From contig JBBMOL010000196.1 of the NCBI GenBank assembly GCA_037954665.1, positions 868,001 through 932,000 of the forward strand: a stretch of 64,000 nt of DNA, written 5' to 3'. Shown here piece after piece: positions 35,448 through 48,218 of this stretch. The number at the start of each line of letters is the position of its first letter. Position 1 is the first letter of the stretch. The position numbers and the translations under genes were made by a program. Source of the DNA: Laguncularia racemosa. Lineage: Eukaryota; Streptophyta; Magnoliopsida; Myrtales; Combretaceae. Below the pieces are notes generated by a model, which had not been told where the DNA came from, did not search any database, and saw only the letters and a list, made by a program, of their open reading frames with translations.

Positions 35448-38400
35448 TTATTCGATTTCAGCATGATCAATCTTTTCTTCTTGATATCTAGTACAACCAT
35501 CTTGCGAATTTCTTATTTCCACCAGCTCCGTTAAAACTTCTTTCATTGTTGGTCGCTTCCTGCTGTTGAGATTTAAACTTCTATAGGCCAGGTTAGCAAC
35601 TTTTGAGATCACTTCTTTTCCACCTTGATTTAGAATTTGAGCATCCACAATGTTAAATAGAAAGTTTCCCTCAACTGCGTTAATGAAATATGCTGCTAGA
35701 CCTCTTTCCTTCGGCTCCCTTGACACGGAAATTGGTTGTTCTCCCGTGAAGAGTTCGACAAGGACCACTCCAAAACTATACACATCACTTTTGTCTGTAA
35801 ATTGACAGGATCGGAAGTACTCTGGATCCAAATATCCAAAAGTTCCTTGTACAAGCGTGGTAACATGGGTTTGCTCAAGAGAAACTGATCTTGAAGTTCC
35901 AAAATCTGCTATTTTGGCGCGATACTTTTCATCTAGAAGTATATTACTAGACTTGATGTCTCTATGGTAAATAGGCATCCATGCTGCGTTGTGCATGTAA
36001 GAAACAGCATCTGCAACTTCAATAGCAATCTGCATACGCATCTCCCACGATGTAGGAAACTCTTCGCTAGGCTGGTGGATGTAGCGGTGAAGGGTTCCAT
36101 TTGGTATGTATTCATATACTATTAATGGAACCTCTGTTTCTAAACAAAATCCTAATATTTTGACGATGTTCCTATGATTAATCTGAGAGAGAATCATGAT
36201 CTCATTGACAAAATGTTCAACTAGCCCCTCATCTATGATTGTTGATTTTTTTATCGCAACAACCTCTCCATCTGCCAACATTCCCTTATACACCGTTCCT
36301 TGTCCCCCCTTACCAAGAATTCTACTCTCATTAAATTGGTCCGTTGCAGTTTCCAATTCCTTCAAATCAAACAATTTGCTTTTCTTAACATTGCAGTTGG
36401 ACGAAGATAGTTGTTGTTGCACCAATAAACCTCCATTTCGTTCGAAGTACTTTTGTCTCAGTTTTCTTTCTTTTCTTTTCTTGATGATCTTGTATTGCAC
36501 CCACAGGAACAAAATGAATGCTACGGAGCCAAGGCTTGTGCCAAATCCTGCAATAATGAAAAAAACAAGATTGCTTTGTTGCAAGAAAAAAGAGAGGTAA
36601 TTGCGTTTTATCAACATCGATAACTTCTATTGTAAATTTCTTCCTTTTTTATTCATTCTCTACGTACCAATTGCAAGCGAATGTCTCTTTTTGTCAACGA
36701 CACAAATAGGAGGTTGGCCCCCGAGTTGATTTATGCACGTTTGATACGGCAAGCAAGGATTTGAATCTTTACATTCATCGATGTCTACATACAGGGTGAC
36801 AATAGAAATTTCGATTAGAATTAGCAAACCTAATGAAGTGAAGTAATTCTGAAATCTTAATGTTGCGTATAGGCATGATGCTATCGTTAACGTCCAAGGA
36901 AAAGTGAAGTGACAACATATTAGAAGCCGATTTGGATCTTTTTAATTCACTTTCTCTTAATTTTTCTCAATTTATTTTCTTTAAATATTATTATGTGTAA
37001 TTAATAATTGAGATTAAAAGGAAAAAAGCTAACATCATAATGACATCATGAGTTTCTTTAAAAATCTAGTCAATTTCAACTACTAATCTATAAATTGAAA
37101 AAGAAAAATTGAAATGATCTATTTTCATTAAAAGCATGCTTATTTTTTGGAATAAGTTCTTCGTATTTTTTTTTTTTTACTTATTATTCTTATCATTGTT
37201 ATAGTTATCTTAATAGACTTTAGATACAAGCAGCTTCCGGTCATAAGTGATAGTGAAAGCCTATATTGGTAGATAATCTCAACTATTAATTTATAAATTG
37301 AGAAAAATTGAAAGAAAAAAAATTAAAAAGATCAATTTCCATTAGAAAAGTGATTATTTCATAGAATAAGTTCTTGTTTTTTTTTTTTTTATATATATAC
37401 TTATTATTATCAACATTGTTATTTATTGCTATCTTATGAGACTTTAGATACAAGTGGCTTCTAGTGTGATAGTGAAAGCCTACATTGGTAGACGAACGTC
37501 GGCGTGGTGATCAACATCAGTAGAAAATGTCTTTTGAATTTTAAAATGAGCCCTGTTTACTAAATATAAAATCGTCATAAGATTAAAAACAATGGTGGTA
37601 ATTTATAAACCGATTCCTTTTATTTTTTTTTTCTTGTAGTGAAATTCGACATTTCTAAGCCTTCATAATTAATAGTCCGGAAATCATTTTTCGCTAAACG
37701 AGGACGGAAAAAAAAAAACAAACAAACAAAAGGGCTCCAGGCATGTAAATTCCTGACAATCACAGACATGTGAATTGTATTGGGGGTAGTTAGATAAAGA
37801 TGTTCAATATATTGATGTGGTAAAACATAAGATGGTACAGATTCATACCTTGACATCCGTTTTCAAGATAAGGATTCCCTTCGTAGCCTTCAAGGCAGTA
37901 GCAATAAATGAGTCCTCTCTGGTTCTGCTGGTAATTTTCAGCAGTATAGATAAGAGGATCACACCCAAACTGTTGGCTACGGTTGCTGTTTCGATCAGTA
38001 AGAGAAAGCTCTTTGACTACTCCCCATGCAAGCGTCACGGGAGGATTGTCCAGCGTTCCTAAGGCACGCAAGTTCCCATAGTTGGAGTTAGAAACCAGGA
38101 AAGCACGGCTGCACCCTTCCCCTGATGCCGAATAATTGTTTTCCTTGTTCTTGAATGTCACTCTAAAATCTTGAAGAAGATATGGCAAAGTGGTATTGCA
38201 ACAGTCTGTCCTGGAAATGCAATAGCTGTATCTACCACCACCACTACCACCCGTAGTGGTGTTGATTGCACCGTCTCCACACTTTGAGTTGCATCCCACA
38301 AATTCATCGTTTTTAATACGATACACTCCAGCCATAATGTTGCAACCAACTGCAACAAAATCGTTGTAATGGCGAGCGAAAAAAAAGGGACTACCTTTCA

Positions 38401-38776
38401 AGCTGATGGGAGAATTATTTCCGGTTCTGTTCCCCTCGGCACTTCCTCTACAGCTTTCATTGTCCCAACTTACTATATTTGGAAGCCTGAGTTGGATGAG
38501 GGACCGGGTTAATGGCGCCCGTGTGGTGATGTTGAGCACCTCTGCGTCATATTTCTTCAGATAAGGCACATGAAATTCCCCCCTTTGTTGTCTACACTCA
38601 ATTTCATACCACTCATTTAAGAAACAGCGAGGTCCAGTGCCAAAAGGATACGGGATAGTCACGTTACCACATCTATCAGTGCAGTTGGGCAATGCTCCCG
38701 AAGGATTAGCTTCTACAATCACAACTTCTGTACTTAGAAGTGACACCAGAGAAATAATAAAAGCAAGATGTATCAT
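35448..38776 (-). CDS. Wall-associated kinase-like receptor (WAK/WAKL), three exons
   Basis: Exons 38776-37849, 36784-36668 and 36547-35448 join in frame (phase 1 at both introns) to 714 residues. Introns have GT-AG ends: GTATG...TATGTAG (1064 bp) and GTACG...TTGCAG (120 bp). I chose the ATG at 38776, directly opening a signal peptide (residues 1-23); the frame upstream has no other ATG. The extracellular part starts with a WAK galacturonan-binding module (CTDRCGNVTIPYPFG, 32-46), and an EGF-like part ends NGCQ, then DIDEC at 310-314. One membrane segment (346-367) leads to a Ser/Thr kinase: glycine loop GKGGQGTVYKG (427-437), Lys448, Glu464, HRD 543-545, DFG 563-565, GTFGYLDPEY 583-592. All catalytic residues are present (RD kinase). 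Family role: cell-wall pectin sensing at the plasma membrane, in growth and defence. The EGF_CA module is short, with four cysteines visible after DIDE. Confidence 0.92.
36785..37848 (-). other. Intron 1 of the WAK-like gene, with an internal tandem duplication
   Basis: About 37075-37272 and 37276-37490 are imperfect direct copies: both run from a CTA.TAAATTGA block through TAAGTTCTT, a long T-run, CTTATTATT, CATTGTTAT, GACTTTAGATACAAG, to GATAGTGAAAGCCTA.ATTGGTAGA. The T-run gives a second stretch of poly-T. No coding capacity. Confidence 0.75.
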
Positions 38777-39144
38777 AATTTTGAGTCGAATATGAAAACC
38801 CAATCTAGCTGGTAGTTATAGAGAAAATAGGCGAAACAGGCTAACGTGGTGGTGTGATTTGTAATTTGTTTTCTTTTTGAGCCTTAAAAACAAACAAACA
38901 AAATAAAAAATAAAATAAGAAGAAGAAGAAAAATCTTACACTGTTTCAGCCTGTTACTTATTTTACTAAAAAGCAATTGGACAAAAAGTTTCTTCTTTTG
39001 ACTGTTTAACAAGTATCCTAATTTCTTTTTATCATTTTCCATAGAATTAGACTTGGTCTCCACAATCAAAACCCATGGAAATTTTCATATGTTCGTACGA
39101 AATTTTTTAGGAGCTTATAGTTCAAATCTGAAATTTCAAAATTG
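38777..39144 (-). promoter_or_regulatory. Upstream region of the WAK-like gene, between gene and satellite
   Basis: Only about 370 bp separate the start codon from the first satellite monomer. A CTATAAC sequence (around 38815) is a weak TATA-like site about 40 bp before the ATG, which would imply a very short leader. Purine-rich (AAGAAGAAGAAG) and A-rich runs lie at 38885-38935. No firm promoter element can be assigned. Confidence 0.4.
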
Positions 39145-39865
39145 TAGGCAAATGTATGATACAATAAATTATAAAAAAATAGAAAGAAATTATGAATTGT
39201 GAGAAGAATTGCAATTATCAAGGTCAGATTATATAGAAGAATTCCAAAAAAAAAAAACATATTAATGAGACATTATAAATTATAGGAAAATTAATGAACA
39301 TTCTAGAAAATTTACGAATTGAAGAGTCACAAAGCTTAGGAGCAACTACAGAAAAACAAATATTGTAAAAAAGTAGAGATCAAATATAAGATTATAAGAA
39401 ATAGGTAAAAATATAGCATAATTTATGTAGGAATTGCAATTTGAAAATGAAAATGATGAATATTGGCACCCCTTTTTGCTCTCTCTTTATTTTATTTTTT
39501 ATTGAAAAAAATAAGAATAAATGCAATTTGTCTGCCTAGCAAAATTGAGGCATAGGCCAAAGGCCTTATGGACAACACACGTGCACAAACTGCCCCAATC
39601 CCAAGTTTAAATTGCAACAGGCACGAGGTGCAAAATTTTTTTAATAGTAAAAAACGTTTATTCGAAACTTGTTTTCCTCTTTCAGCAAATAGTTAAAATG
39701 ATAGAAAACATGTTTTGAACACATGTTTTCTTCTTCCAGCAAATAGTAGGAGACATGTTTTGAACACACATTTTTACACTATTTATTACCTTCTTCCTCC
39801 CAACCACGATTCACTCAATTTTCCTTCTTGGAATGGCCACTTTCAAAGCACTTTCACTCTTTCTT

Positions 39866-39903
39866 CTTCATGATTTCACCAAATTAATGGTGAAATCAAG
39901 AAG
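39866..39903. other. Inverted repeat (15-bp stem, 8-base loop), first of the series in the satellite
   Basis: CTTCATGATTTCACC and GGTGAAATCATGAAG are exact reverse complements around an AAATTAAT loop in the consensus; this copy has one mismatch. Others lie near 40744-40781, 41687, 42640, 43518, 45349, 46315, 47266, 49121 and 50087. The monomer near 44465 has lost the second arm. Confidence 0.9.
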
Positions 39904-40437
39904 ATTACATTCCTTACTATGCATATAAGCCAAGAATCAATCCAAATACACTTGATTACTTGGCTAAAATGGGCATTGAAAATGGAAAAAAAATCATCTT
40001 GTACGAATCAAGCTTTGTCCAAATTTGTCCTCAACATCCAAATTGGCATAGAATTATAAATGTAAATTATGAAAAATTTGAAAGAAATTATAAATGGTGA
40101 GAAGAATTGCAATTATCAAGGTCAGTTATATAGAGGAATTCCAAAAAAATACATATTAAAGAGACATTACAAAATATTGGAAAATTGATGAACATTCTAG
40201 GAATTGGAAAGTTACAAAGCTTAAGGGCAACTACGGAGAAAGAAATATTGTAAATAAATAGCGATTAAATAACACTAAAACAAATAGGTAAAAATATAGG
40301 GTAATTTATAAGCAAATTGCAATTTGAAAATGAAAATGATGAATATAAACACTTCATTTTTGCTCTCTCTTTATTTTCTTTTTTAATTTTTTTAAAAAGG
40401 AATAAATGCAATTTGTTTACCTAACGAAATTGAGTCA

Positions 40438-40498
40438 TAGGCTAAAGGCCTTATGGAAAACAAAAATGCATAAAACCCCCAGTCCAAGGTTCGAATCG
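40438..40498 (+). other. tRNA-like A/B box pair in a satellite monomer
   Basis: TAGGCTAAAGG (40438-40448) fits the Pol III A box with one mismatch, and GGTTCGAATCG (40488-40498) fits the B box with one mismatch, 50 bp apart. The same pair recurs at the same place in other monomers (B boxes at about 42372 and 49824, weaker elsewhere). It suggests that part of the monomer came from a SINE or tRNA. Confidence 0.4.
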
Positions 40499-43400
40499 CA
40501 ATAGGTGCGATGAGCAAAATTTTTTTAACGACAAAAAAGTATGTTCAAAACACGTTTTCTTCTTCCAACGAATAGTTAAAATAGTAGAAAATGTGTTTTG
40601 AACATACCTTTTCTTCTAACAAACAATAGGAGTGTTTTGAACATACATTTTTACATTGTTCATTGCCTTCTTCCACCCAATCACAATTCACTCATTTTTC
40701 CTTTTTGGAATGGCCACTTTCAAAGTATTTTTTACTCTTTTTTCTTCATGATTTCATCATTAATTTGGTGAAATCATGAAGATCACATTCCCTACTATGC
40801 ATATAAGCAAAGAATCAATCTAAATACACTTGATTACTTAGCTAAAATTGGCATGGAAAATGGAAAAAAAAATTAGCTTGCACGAATTAAGCTCTATTCG
40901 AATTTGTCCTCAACATCCAATTTTTGAAGCTTCTTTCTAGTGGAATTTGTCCTTAGCGTCTGAATTAGCATGGAATTATAAATGTATAATAAATAGAAAT
41001 ATGTAAATTATGAAAAATTTAGAAGGAATTATCAATGGAGAGAAGAATTGCAATTATCAAGGTCATATTATATAGAGGATTTCCAAAAAAAAAAAAATAT
41101 TAAAGAGACATTACAAATTATTGGAAAATTTACGAATTGGAGAGTTACAAAGCGTAGGGGCAATTACGAAAAAAGAAATATTGTAAATAAGTAGAGATCA
41201 AATATAAAACTATAACAAATAGGTAAAAATATATGGTAGTTTATAGAGGAATTGCAATTTCAAAATGAAAATGATGAATGTAAACACCCCATTCTTGCTC
41301 TCTCTTTATTTTATTTTTCATTTTTTAATAAGAAAAGGAATAAATGCAATTTTTTTGCCTAACAAAATCGAGGCATAGGCCAAAGGCCTTACGAGAAACA
41401 CACATGCACAAAATCCCCCAGTCTTATGTTAGAATTGCAATAAGTGAGATGCGTAAAATTTTTTAACCATAAAAAACATTTGTTTAAAACAAGTTTTCAT
41501 CTTCCAGCAAACAGTTAAAATGGTAGAAAATGTGTTTTGAACACACGTTTTCTTCTTCTAGCAAATAATAGGAGATGTGTTTTGAACACACATTTTAAAA
41601 CTGTTCATTACCTTCTCCCTCTTAATCGCGATTTGCTCATTTATCCTTCATGGAATGGCTACATTCAGAGCATTTTTATTCATTTTTCTTCATGATTTCA
41701 CCAAATTAATGGTAAAATCATGAAGATCACATTCCCTACTATGCATCTAAGCCAAGTATCAATCCAAATACAATTGATTACTTAGCTAAAATCAGCATGG
41801 AAAATGAAAAAAAAATTAGCATGCACAAATCAAGCTCTATCCAAATTTATGCTCAACGTCCAATTTTTGAAGCTTCTTTTTGGTGGAATTTGTCCTCAAC
41901 ATCTAAATTGACATGGAATTATAAATGTATAGTAAAATAGCAAATGTAAATTATGAAAAATTTGAAAGAAATTATGAATAGTGAGGAGAATTGCAATCAT
42001 CAAGGTCGGATTATATAGAGGAATTAAAAAAATATATATTAAAGAGACATTACAAATTATTGGAAAATTAACAAACATTCTAGCAAATTTACGAATTGGA
42101 GAGTTACAAAGCTTAAGGGTAACCACAAAGAAGGAAATGTTGTAGATAAGTAGAGATCAAATATAACAATATAACAAATAGGTAAAAATATAGGGCAATT
42201 TATAGAGGAATTGCAATTTGAAAATGAAAATGATAAATGTAGATACCCCATTTTTGCTCTCTATTTATTTTATTTTTAAAAGGGATAAATTTAATTTGTT
42301 TGCCTAACAAAATTGAGGTACAGGCCAAAGGCCTTGTGGAAAACACACATGCACAAAACACCCTAATCCTAGGTTCGAATCGTAGGTGTGATAAGTAAAA
42401 TTTTTTTAATAGTAGAAAATGCTTGTTCAAAACACGCTTTCTTCTTTCTATAAACAGTTAAAAGGATAGAACAAGTGTTTTGAGCATATGTTTTCTTCTT
42501 CTAAGAAATAGTAGGGGATGTGTTTTGAACATGTGTTTTTACACTTTCATTGCCTTCACCCTCTCAACCGCAATTTTCTCTTTTTTCCTTGTTGGAATGG
42601 CCACTTTTAGATAATTTTTTACTCATTTTTCTTCTTGATTTCACCATTTCACCAAATTAATGGTGAAATCATGATAATCACATTCCCTACTATACATCCA
42701 AGCCAAGAATAAATCTAAATACAATTGATTACCTAGCTAAAATTGGCACAAAAAATCGAAAAAAATTTGCTCGCACGAATCATGGTCTGTTTGAAATTCA
42801 CCTCAACATCCAACTTTGAAGCTTCTTTATGGTGGAATTTGTCCTCAATGTCTAAATTGGCATGGAATTATAAGTGTATACTAAAATAGAAATGTGTAAA
42901 TTATGAAAAATTCAAAAGGAATTATGAATGGTCAGAAGAATTGCAATTATCAGGGTTAGATTATATAGAGGAATTTTAAAAAATATATATTAAAGAGACA
43001 TTACAAATTATTGGAAAATTAATGAAAATTGTAGAAATTTTATGAATTGGAGAGTTACAAAGCTTAGGGGCAACTACAAAAAAAGAAATATTGTAAACAG
43101 GTAAAAATATATGGTAATTTATAGAGGAATTGCAATTTGAAAATGAAAATGATGAAGGTAAATACCCCATTTTTGCTTTCTCTGTATTTTTTTTTTTTTA
43201 AGGAATAAATGAAATTTGTCTACCTAACAAAACTGAGGATAGGCCAAAGGCATTACAGAAAACACACATGCACAAAAACCCCTAGTCCCATGTTTGAATC
43301 GCAGCAGGCATGATGCACAAAGTGTTTTTAGCGTTAAAAAATGTTTGTTCAAAACATGTTTTCATCTTCTAGCAAATAGTTAAAATTGTAGAAAACATGT

Positions 43401-46400
43401 TTTTAACACACATTTTTTCACTGTTCATTTCCTTCTTCCTCCTAACCGCGATTCACTCATTTTTCCTTCTTAGAATGGCCACTTTCAATGCATTTTTTAC
43501 TCTTTTTTCCTCATGATTTCACTAAATTAATGGTAAAATCATGAAGATCACATTCCCTACTATGCATCTAAGCCAAGAATCAATCTTAATACAATTGATT
43601 GCTTAGCTAAACTCGGCATGAAAAATGGAAAAAAATCTACTCGCACCAATTAAGCTTTGTTCGAAATTCACCTTAACGTCCAATTTTTGAAAATTCTTTA
43701 TGGTGGAATTTGTCCTCAATGTCTAAATTGGCATGGAATTATAAATGTATAATAAAATGGCAATATGTAAATTATAAAAAATTTGAAAGGAATTATGAAT
43801 GATGAGAAGAATTGCAATTATTAAGGTCAGATTATATAGAGGAAATAATATATATATATATATTAAAGATACATTACAAATTATTGGAAAATTAAAACAT
43901 TATAGAAATTTTATGAATTGGAGAGTTACAAAGCTTAGGGGAAACTATCGAAAAAGAAATATTGTAAATAAGTAGAGATCAAATATAACATTATAACAAA
44001 TAGGTAAAAATGTATGGTAATTTATAGAGGAATTGCAATTTGAAAATGAAAATGATGAATGTAAATACGTCATTTTTGCTCTCTTTATTTTATTTTTTAT
44101 TTTTTTAAAAGAATAAATGCAATTTGTTTTCCTAACAAAATCAAGGCATAGGCCAAAGGCCTTATGGAAAAAACACATGCACAAAAAACCTTAATCCCAT
44201 GTTCAAATCGTAGTAGGTGCAATGCATAAAATGTTTTTAACTTTAAAAAATGTTTATTCAAAACACGTTTTCATCTTCTAACAAATAGTTAAAATTGTAG
44301 AAAATGTGTTTGGAACACATGTTTTCATCTTCTAGCAAATAATAGGAGACATGTTTTGAACTCACATTTTTACACTGTTCATTGACTTCTTCCTCCCAAC
44401 CACGATTTGCACATTTTTCCTTGTTGGAATGACTACTTTCAAAGCATTTTTTACACTTTTTTCTTCATGATTTCACCATTCTAAGCCAAGCATCAATCCA
44501 AATATACTTGATTACATAGCTAAAATCGAAATGGAAAATGGAAAAAAAAAATCAGCTTGCATGAATCAAGCTCTATCTAAATTTATCATCAACATCAAAA
44601 TTTTCAAGCTTCTTTGCAGTGGAATTTGTCCTCAACATCCAAATCAACATGGAATTATAAATGTATAATAAAATAGAAGTATGTAAATTATGAAAAATGT
44701 GAAAGAAATTATGATTGGTGAGAAGAATTGCAATTATCAAGGTTAGATTATATAGAGGAATTCCAAAAAAAAAATAAAAAATTAAAGAGACATGACAAAT
44801 TATTGGAAAATTAATGAACATTCTAGAAAGTATACCAATTGGAGAGTTACTAAGCTTAGGGGCAACTACAAAGAAAGAAATATTGTAAATAAGTAGACAT
44901 CAAATATAACAATATAACAAATAGGTAAAAATATAGCGTAATTTATAGAGAAATTGCAATTTGAAAATGAAAATGATGAATGTAGACAGACCATTTTTGC
45001 TCTCTCTTTATTTTATTTTTTTATTTTTCTTTTGAAAAAAGGAATAATTGCAATTTGTTTGCCTATTAAAATCGAGACATAGGCCAAAGGCCTTACGAAA
45101 AACACACATGCACAAAACCCTTCGATCCTAGGTTCAAATTGCAACAGGTGCGATGTGCAAAATTTTTTTAATAGTAGAAAAACAATTTGTTCAAAACACA
45201 TTTTCTTCTTCTAGCAAACAGTTATAAAAGTAGAAAACGTGTTTTGAGCACACATTTTTACACTATTCATTGCCTTCTTCCTCTCAACCAAGATTCGCTT
45301 ATTTTTCCTTATTGGAATGGCCACTTTTAAAGCATTTTTTACACTTTTTTCTTCATGAGTTCACCAAATTAATGGTGTAATCATGAAGATCACATTCCCT
45401 ACTATGCATCTAAGCCAAGAATCAATCTAAATACATTTGATTACTTAGCTAAAATTGGAATGAAAAATCGAAAAAAAATTTCTCACATGAATCAAGCTCT
45501 ATCCGAATTTAACCTTAACATCCAATTTTTGAAGCTTCTTTGTGGTGGAGTTTGTCCTCAAGGTTTGAGTCGGCATAGAATTGTAAATGTATAATAAAAT
45601 GGCAATATGTAAATTCTAAAAAAATTAAAAGTAATTATGATTGGTGAGAAGAATTGCAATTATCTAGGTTAGATTATATAGAGAAATTCCAAAAAAAAAA
45701 TAAAATTAAATAGACATTACAAATTACTGGAAAGTTAATCAACATTGTAGAAATTTTACGAATTGGAGAGTTACAAAGCTTAAGGCAACAATGGAAAAAG
45801 AAATATTGTAAATAAGTACAAATTAAATATAACATTATAACAAATAGGTAAAAATATAGGGTAATTAATAGAGAATTTACAATTTTAGAATGAAAATGAT
45901 GAATGTAAACACCCCATTTTTGCTCTCTCTTTATTTTATTTTTTATTTAAAAGAAAAAGGAATAAAATGCAATTTGTTTGCCTAACATTTTTGAGGCACA
46001 AGTGAAAGGGCTTATAGAAAACACACATGCACAAAACCCGCTAGTCCTATGTTTGAAGCACGGTAGGTGCGATGTGCAAAATTTTTTTAACATCAAAATA
46101 TGTTTGCTCAAAACATGTTTTCTTCATCTAGTAAAAAGTTAAAATGATAGAAAACGTCTTTTGAACACATGTGTTCTTCTTTGAGCAAACAATAGGAGAC
46201 ATGTTTTGAGCGCACGTATTTACACTTTTCATTGCTTTCTTCCTCCCAAATGTGATTCGCTCATTTTTCCTTCTTAGAATTGCCACTTTTAGTGGATGTT
46301 TTTTACACTTTTTTCTTCATGATTTCACCAAATAATGGTGAAATCATGAAGATCACATTCCTTACTATGCATATAAGCTAAGCATCAATCCAAATAAACT

Positions 46401-47326
46401 TGATTACTTAGCTAAAATAGGCATGGAAAATGGAAAAAAATCAACTTGCATAAATCAAGCTTTATCCTAATTTGTCCTCAGTGCCCAATTTTTGAAGTTT
46501 CTTTATGGTGGAATTTGTTCTCAACATTCGAATCGGCATGTAGTTATACCTGTATAATAAGATAGCAATATGTAAATTATTAAAAATTTGCAAGGAATTA
46601 TGAATGGTTAGAAGAATTAGAATTATCAAGGTCAGATTATATAGAGAATTCCAAAAAAAAAAAAAAAATTAAAGAGAAATTACAAATTATTGAAAAATTA
46701 ATGAACATTTTAGAAAATTTATGAATTGGAGAGTTACAAAGCTTAAGAGAAATTTTAGAAAAAGAAATATTTTAAATAAGTAGAAATCAAATGTAACATT
46801 ATAACACATAGGTAAAAATATAGGGTAATTTATAAAGAAATTGCAATTTAAAAATGAAAATGATGAATGTAAACACCCCGTTCTTGCACTCTCTTTATTT
46901 TATTTTTTATTTTTTTTAAAAAGGAATAAAAGCAAGTTGCTTACCTAACAAAATTAAGGCAAAGGCCAAAGGCATTACAGAAAACACAAATGCATAAAAC
47001 ACCCCAGTCCCCAATTCAAATTGTAGCAGGCGCGATGTGCAAAATTTTTTTATGAGTAAAAAACATTTGCTCAAAACACATTTTCTTCTTCTAGCAAACA
47101 ATTAAAATTGTAGGAAATGTATTTTGAACATACATTTTCTTCTCCCCGCAAACAATAGGAGACGTGTTTTGCACACACATTTTTACATTATTCATTACCT
47201 TCTTCCTACCAGCTACAATTCACTCATTTTTCCTCCTTGGATTTAGAGCTTTTTTTTACTATTTTTTCTTCATGATTTCATCAAATTATTGGTGAAATAA
47301 TGAAGATCACATTCCCTACTATGCAT

Positions 47327-48218
47327 GGTGTGCTTAAAAAAGAATTCAAGCACATGAACTCAATCCAAACGATTAATCAATCTACAAATGCTCAATTGTA
47401 CATAAAATTGGCATGAATCAAGGATGAACAAATCTTAATGGTGTGAACCCAAATTAGATGTATTACAAAAAGGATTCCAATACCAATCCAATTACATATA
47501 AAATGAAATTCCAATATTATAAAATTGGAGCAATATGAACCATAAATTGACATGAACAACAAATAGATAAAATCAACCTATTATCACTAGATATTACACA
47601 CTAGAAATAAAAGGAAGCAACTTAGAAAATTTTGATATTACTCACAAGAAATTCTAAGCTACACTTGCCACAATTTCCTAAAAATTGATAAGAGTGGATG
47701 TTTTAGCAAGAGGAACTCACTCTCTCATGGCAACAAAGTGTATTTTTTTTTTCAAAATGACAAAGCTCCCTAAAAACCCTAGTCAGCAAGTATTTATACT
47801 TACTCTAATTAGGGTAAAAATGTTCAAAACATTACATATATGCCACTAAGTGGCCGGTTCTAAATTCAAAGTACAAGTATCAAAATAAACAAAAATTGGC
47901 CAGTTCTTTAAATGACAATTACAAGTGCAAAAGATGGTTTCCAAGTGGCTAGTTCTTCAAGTCAAGTGGACACATTGTGGACTATCAGATGTGAGTCAAA
48001 GAATGTCCCTAATTTGATCCTTAGAGTGTTTCTATTCGCCATCCTATAGAATCAATAATTGTACCTGTTAGAATGCACAACAATTATGTAATACAAAATT
48101 AGATACTAAATTAACATCCTCAAGGTTTAGTTGTTCATGGAGGATCCTCATAGCTAGATTTTGCAAACCTTTAGCTCGGGTTCTGGTGATTAGTCATGTG
48201 GGAATCTAATTCCTATTA
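47327..48218 (-). mobile_element. LTR-like repeat family 2, copy C, inserted in the satellite
   Basis: The satellite sequence ...CTACTATGCAT breaks at 47326 and resumes with ATGCATCTAAGC-like sequence at 48219, giving a 6-bp (or TGCAT, 5-bp) direct repeat. The insert is the reverse complement of family 2: on the minus strand it opens AGGAATTAGATTCCC, has the relic AGCTAAAGGTTTGCAAAA, and the TATA box (47791-47798 on the plus strand as TATTTATA). Its ends are not TG...CA, so it is not a standard solo LTR. Confidence 0.65.

Noticed and set aside
36196..36600. 134-codon plus-strand frame
   Set aside because: Antisense of the WAK-like kinase exon.
36548..36617. Kinase exon starting at an ATG at 36617
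   Set aside because: This extends into intron 2; the TTGCAG acceptor at 36548 and phase match with exon 2 give the right boundary.
38777..38803. WAK-like start upstream at 38803
   Set aside because: The codon there is TTG; the first ATG is at 38776 and opens a good signal peptide.
41896..45201. Recurrent small minus-strand frames in the satellite
   Set aside because: They repeat with the monomer, are broken differently in each copy and match no domain.
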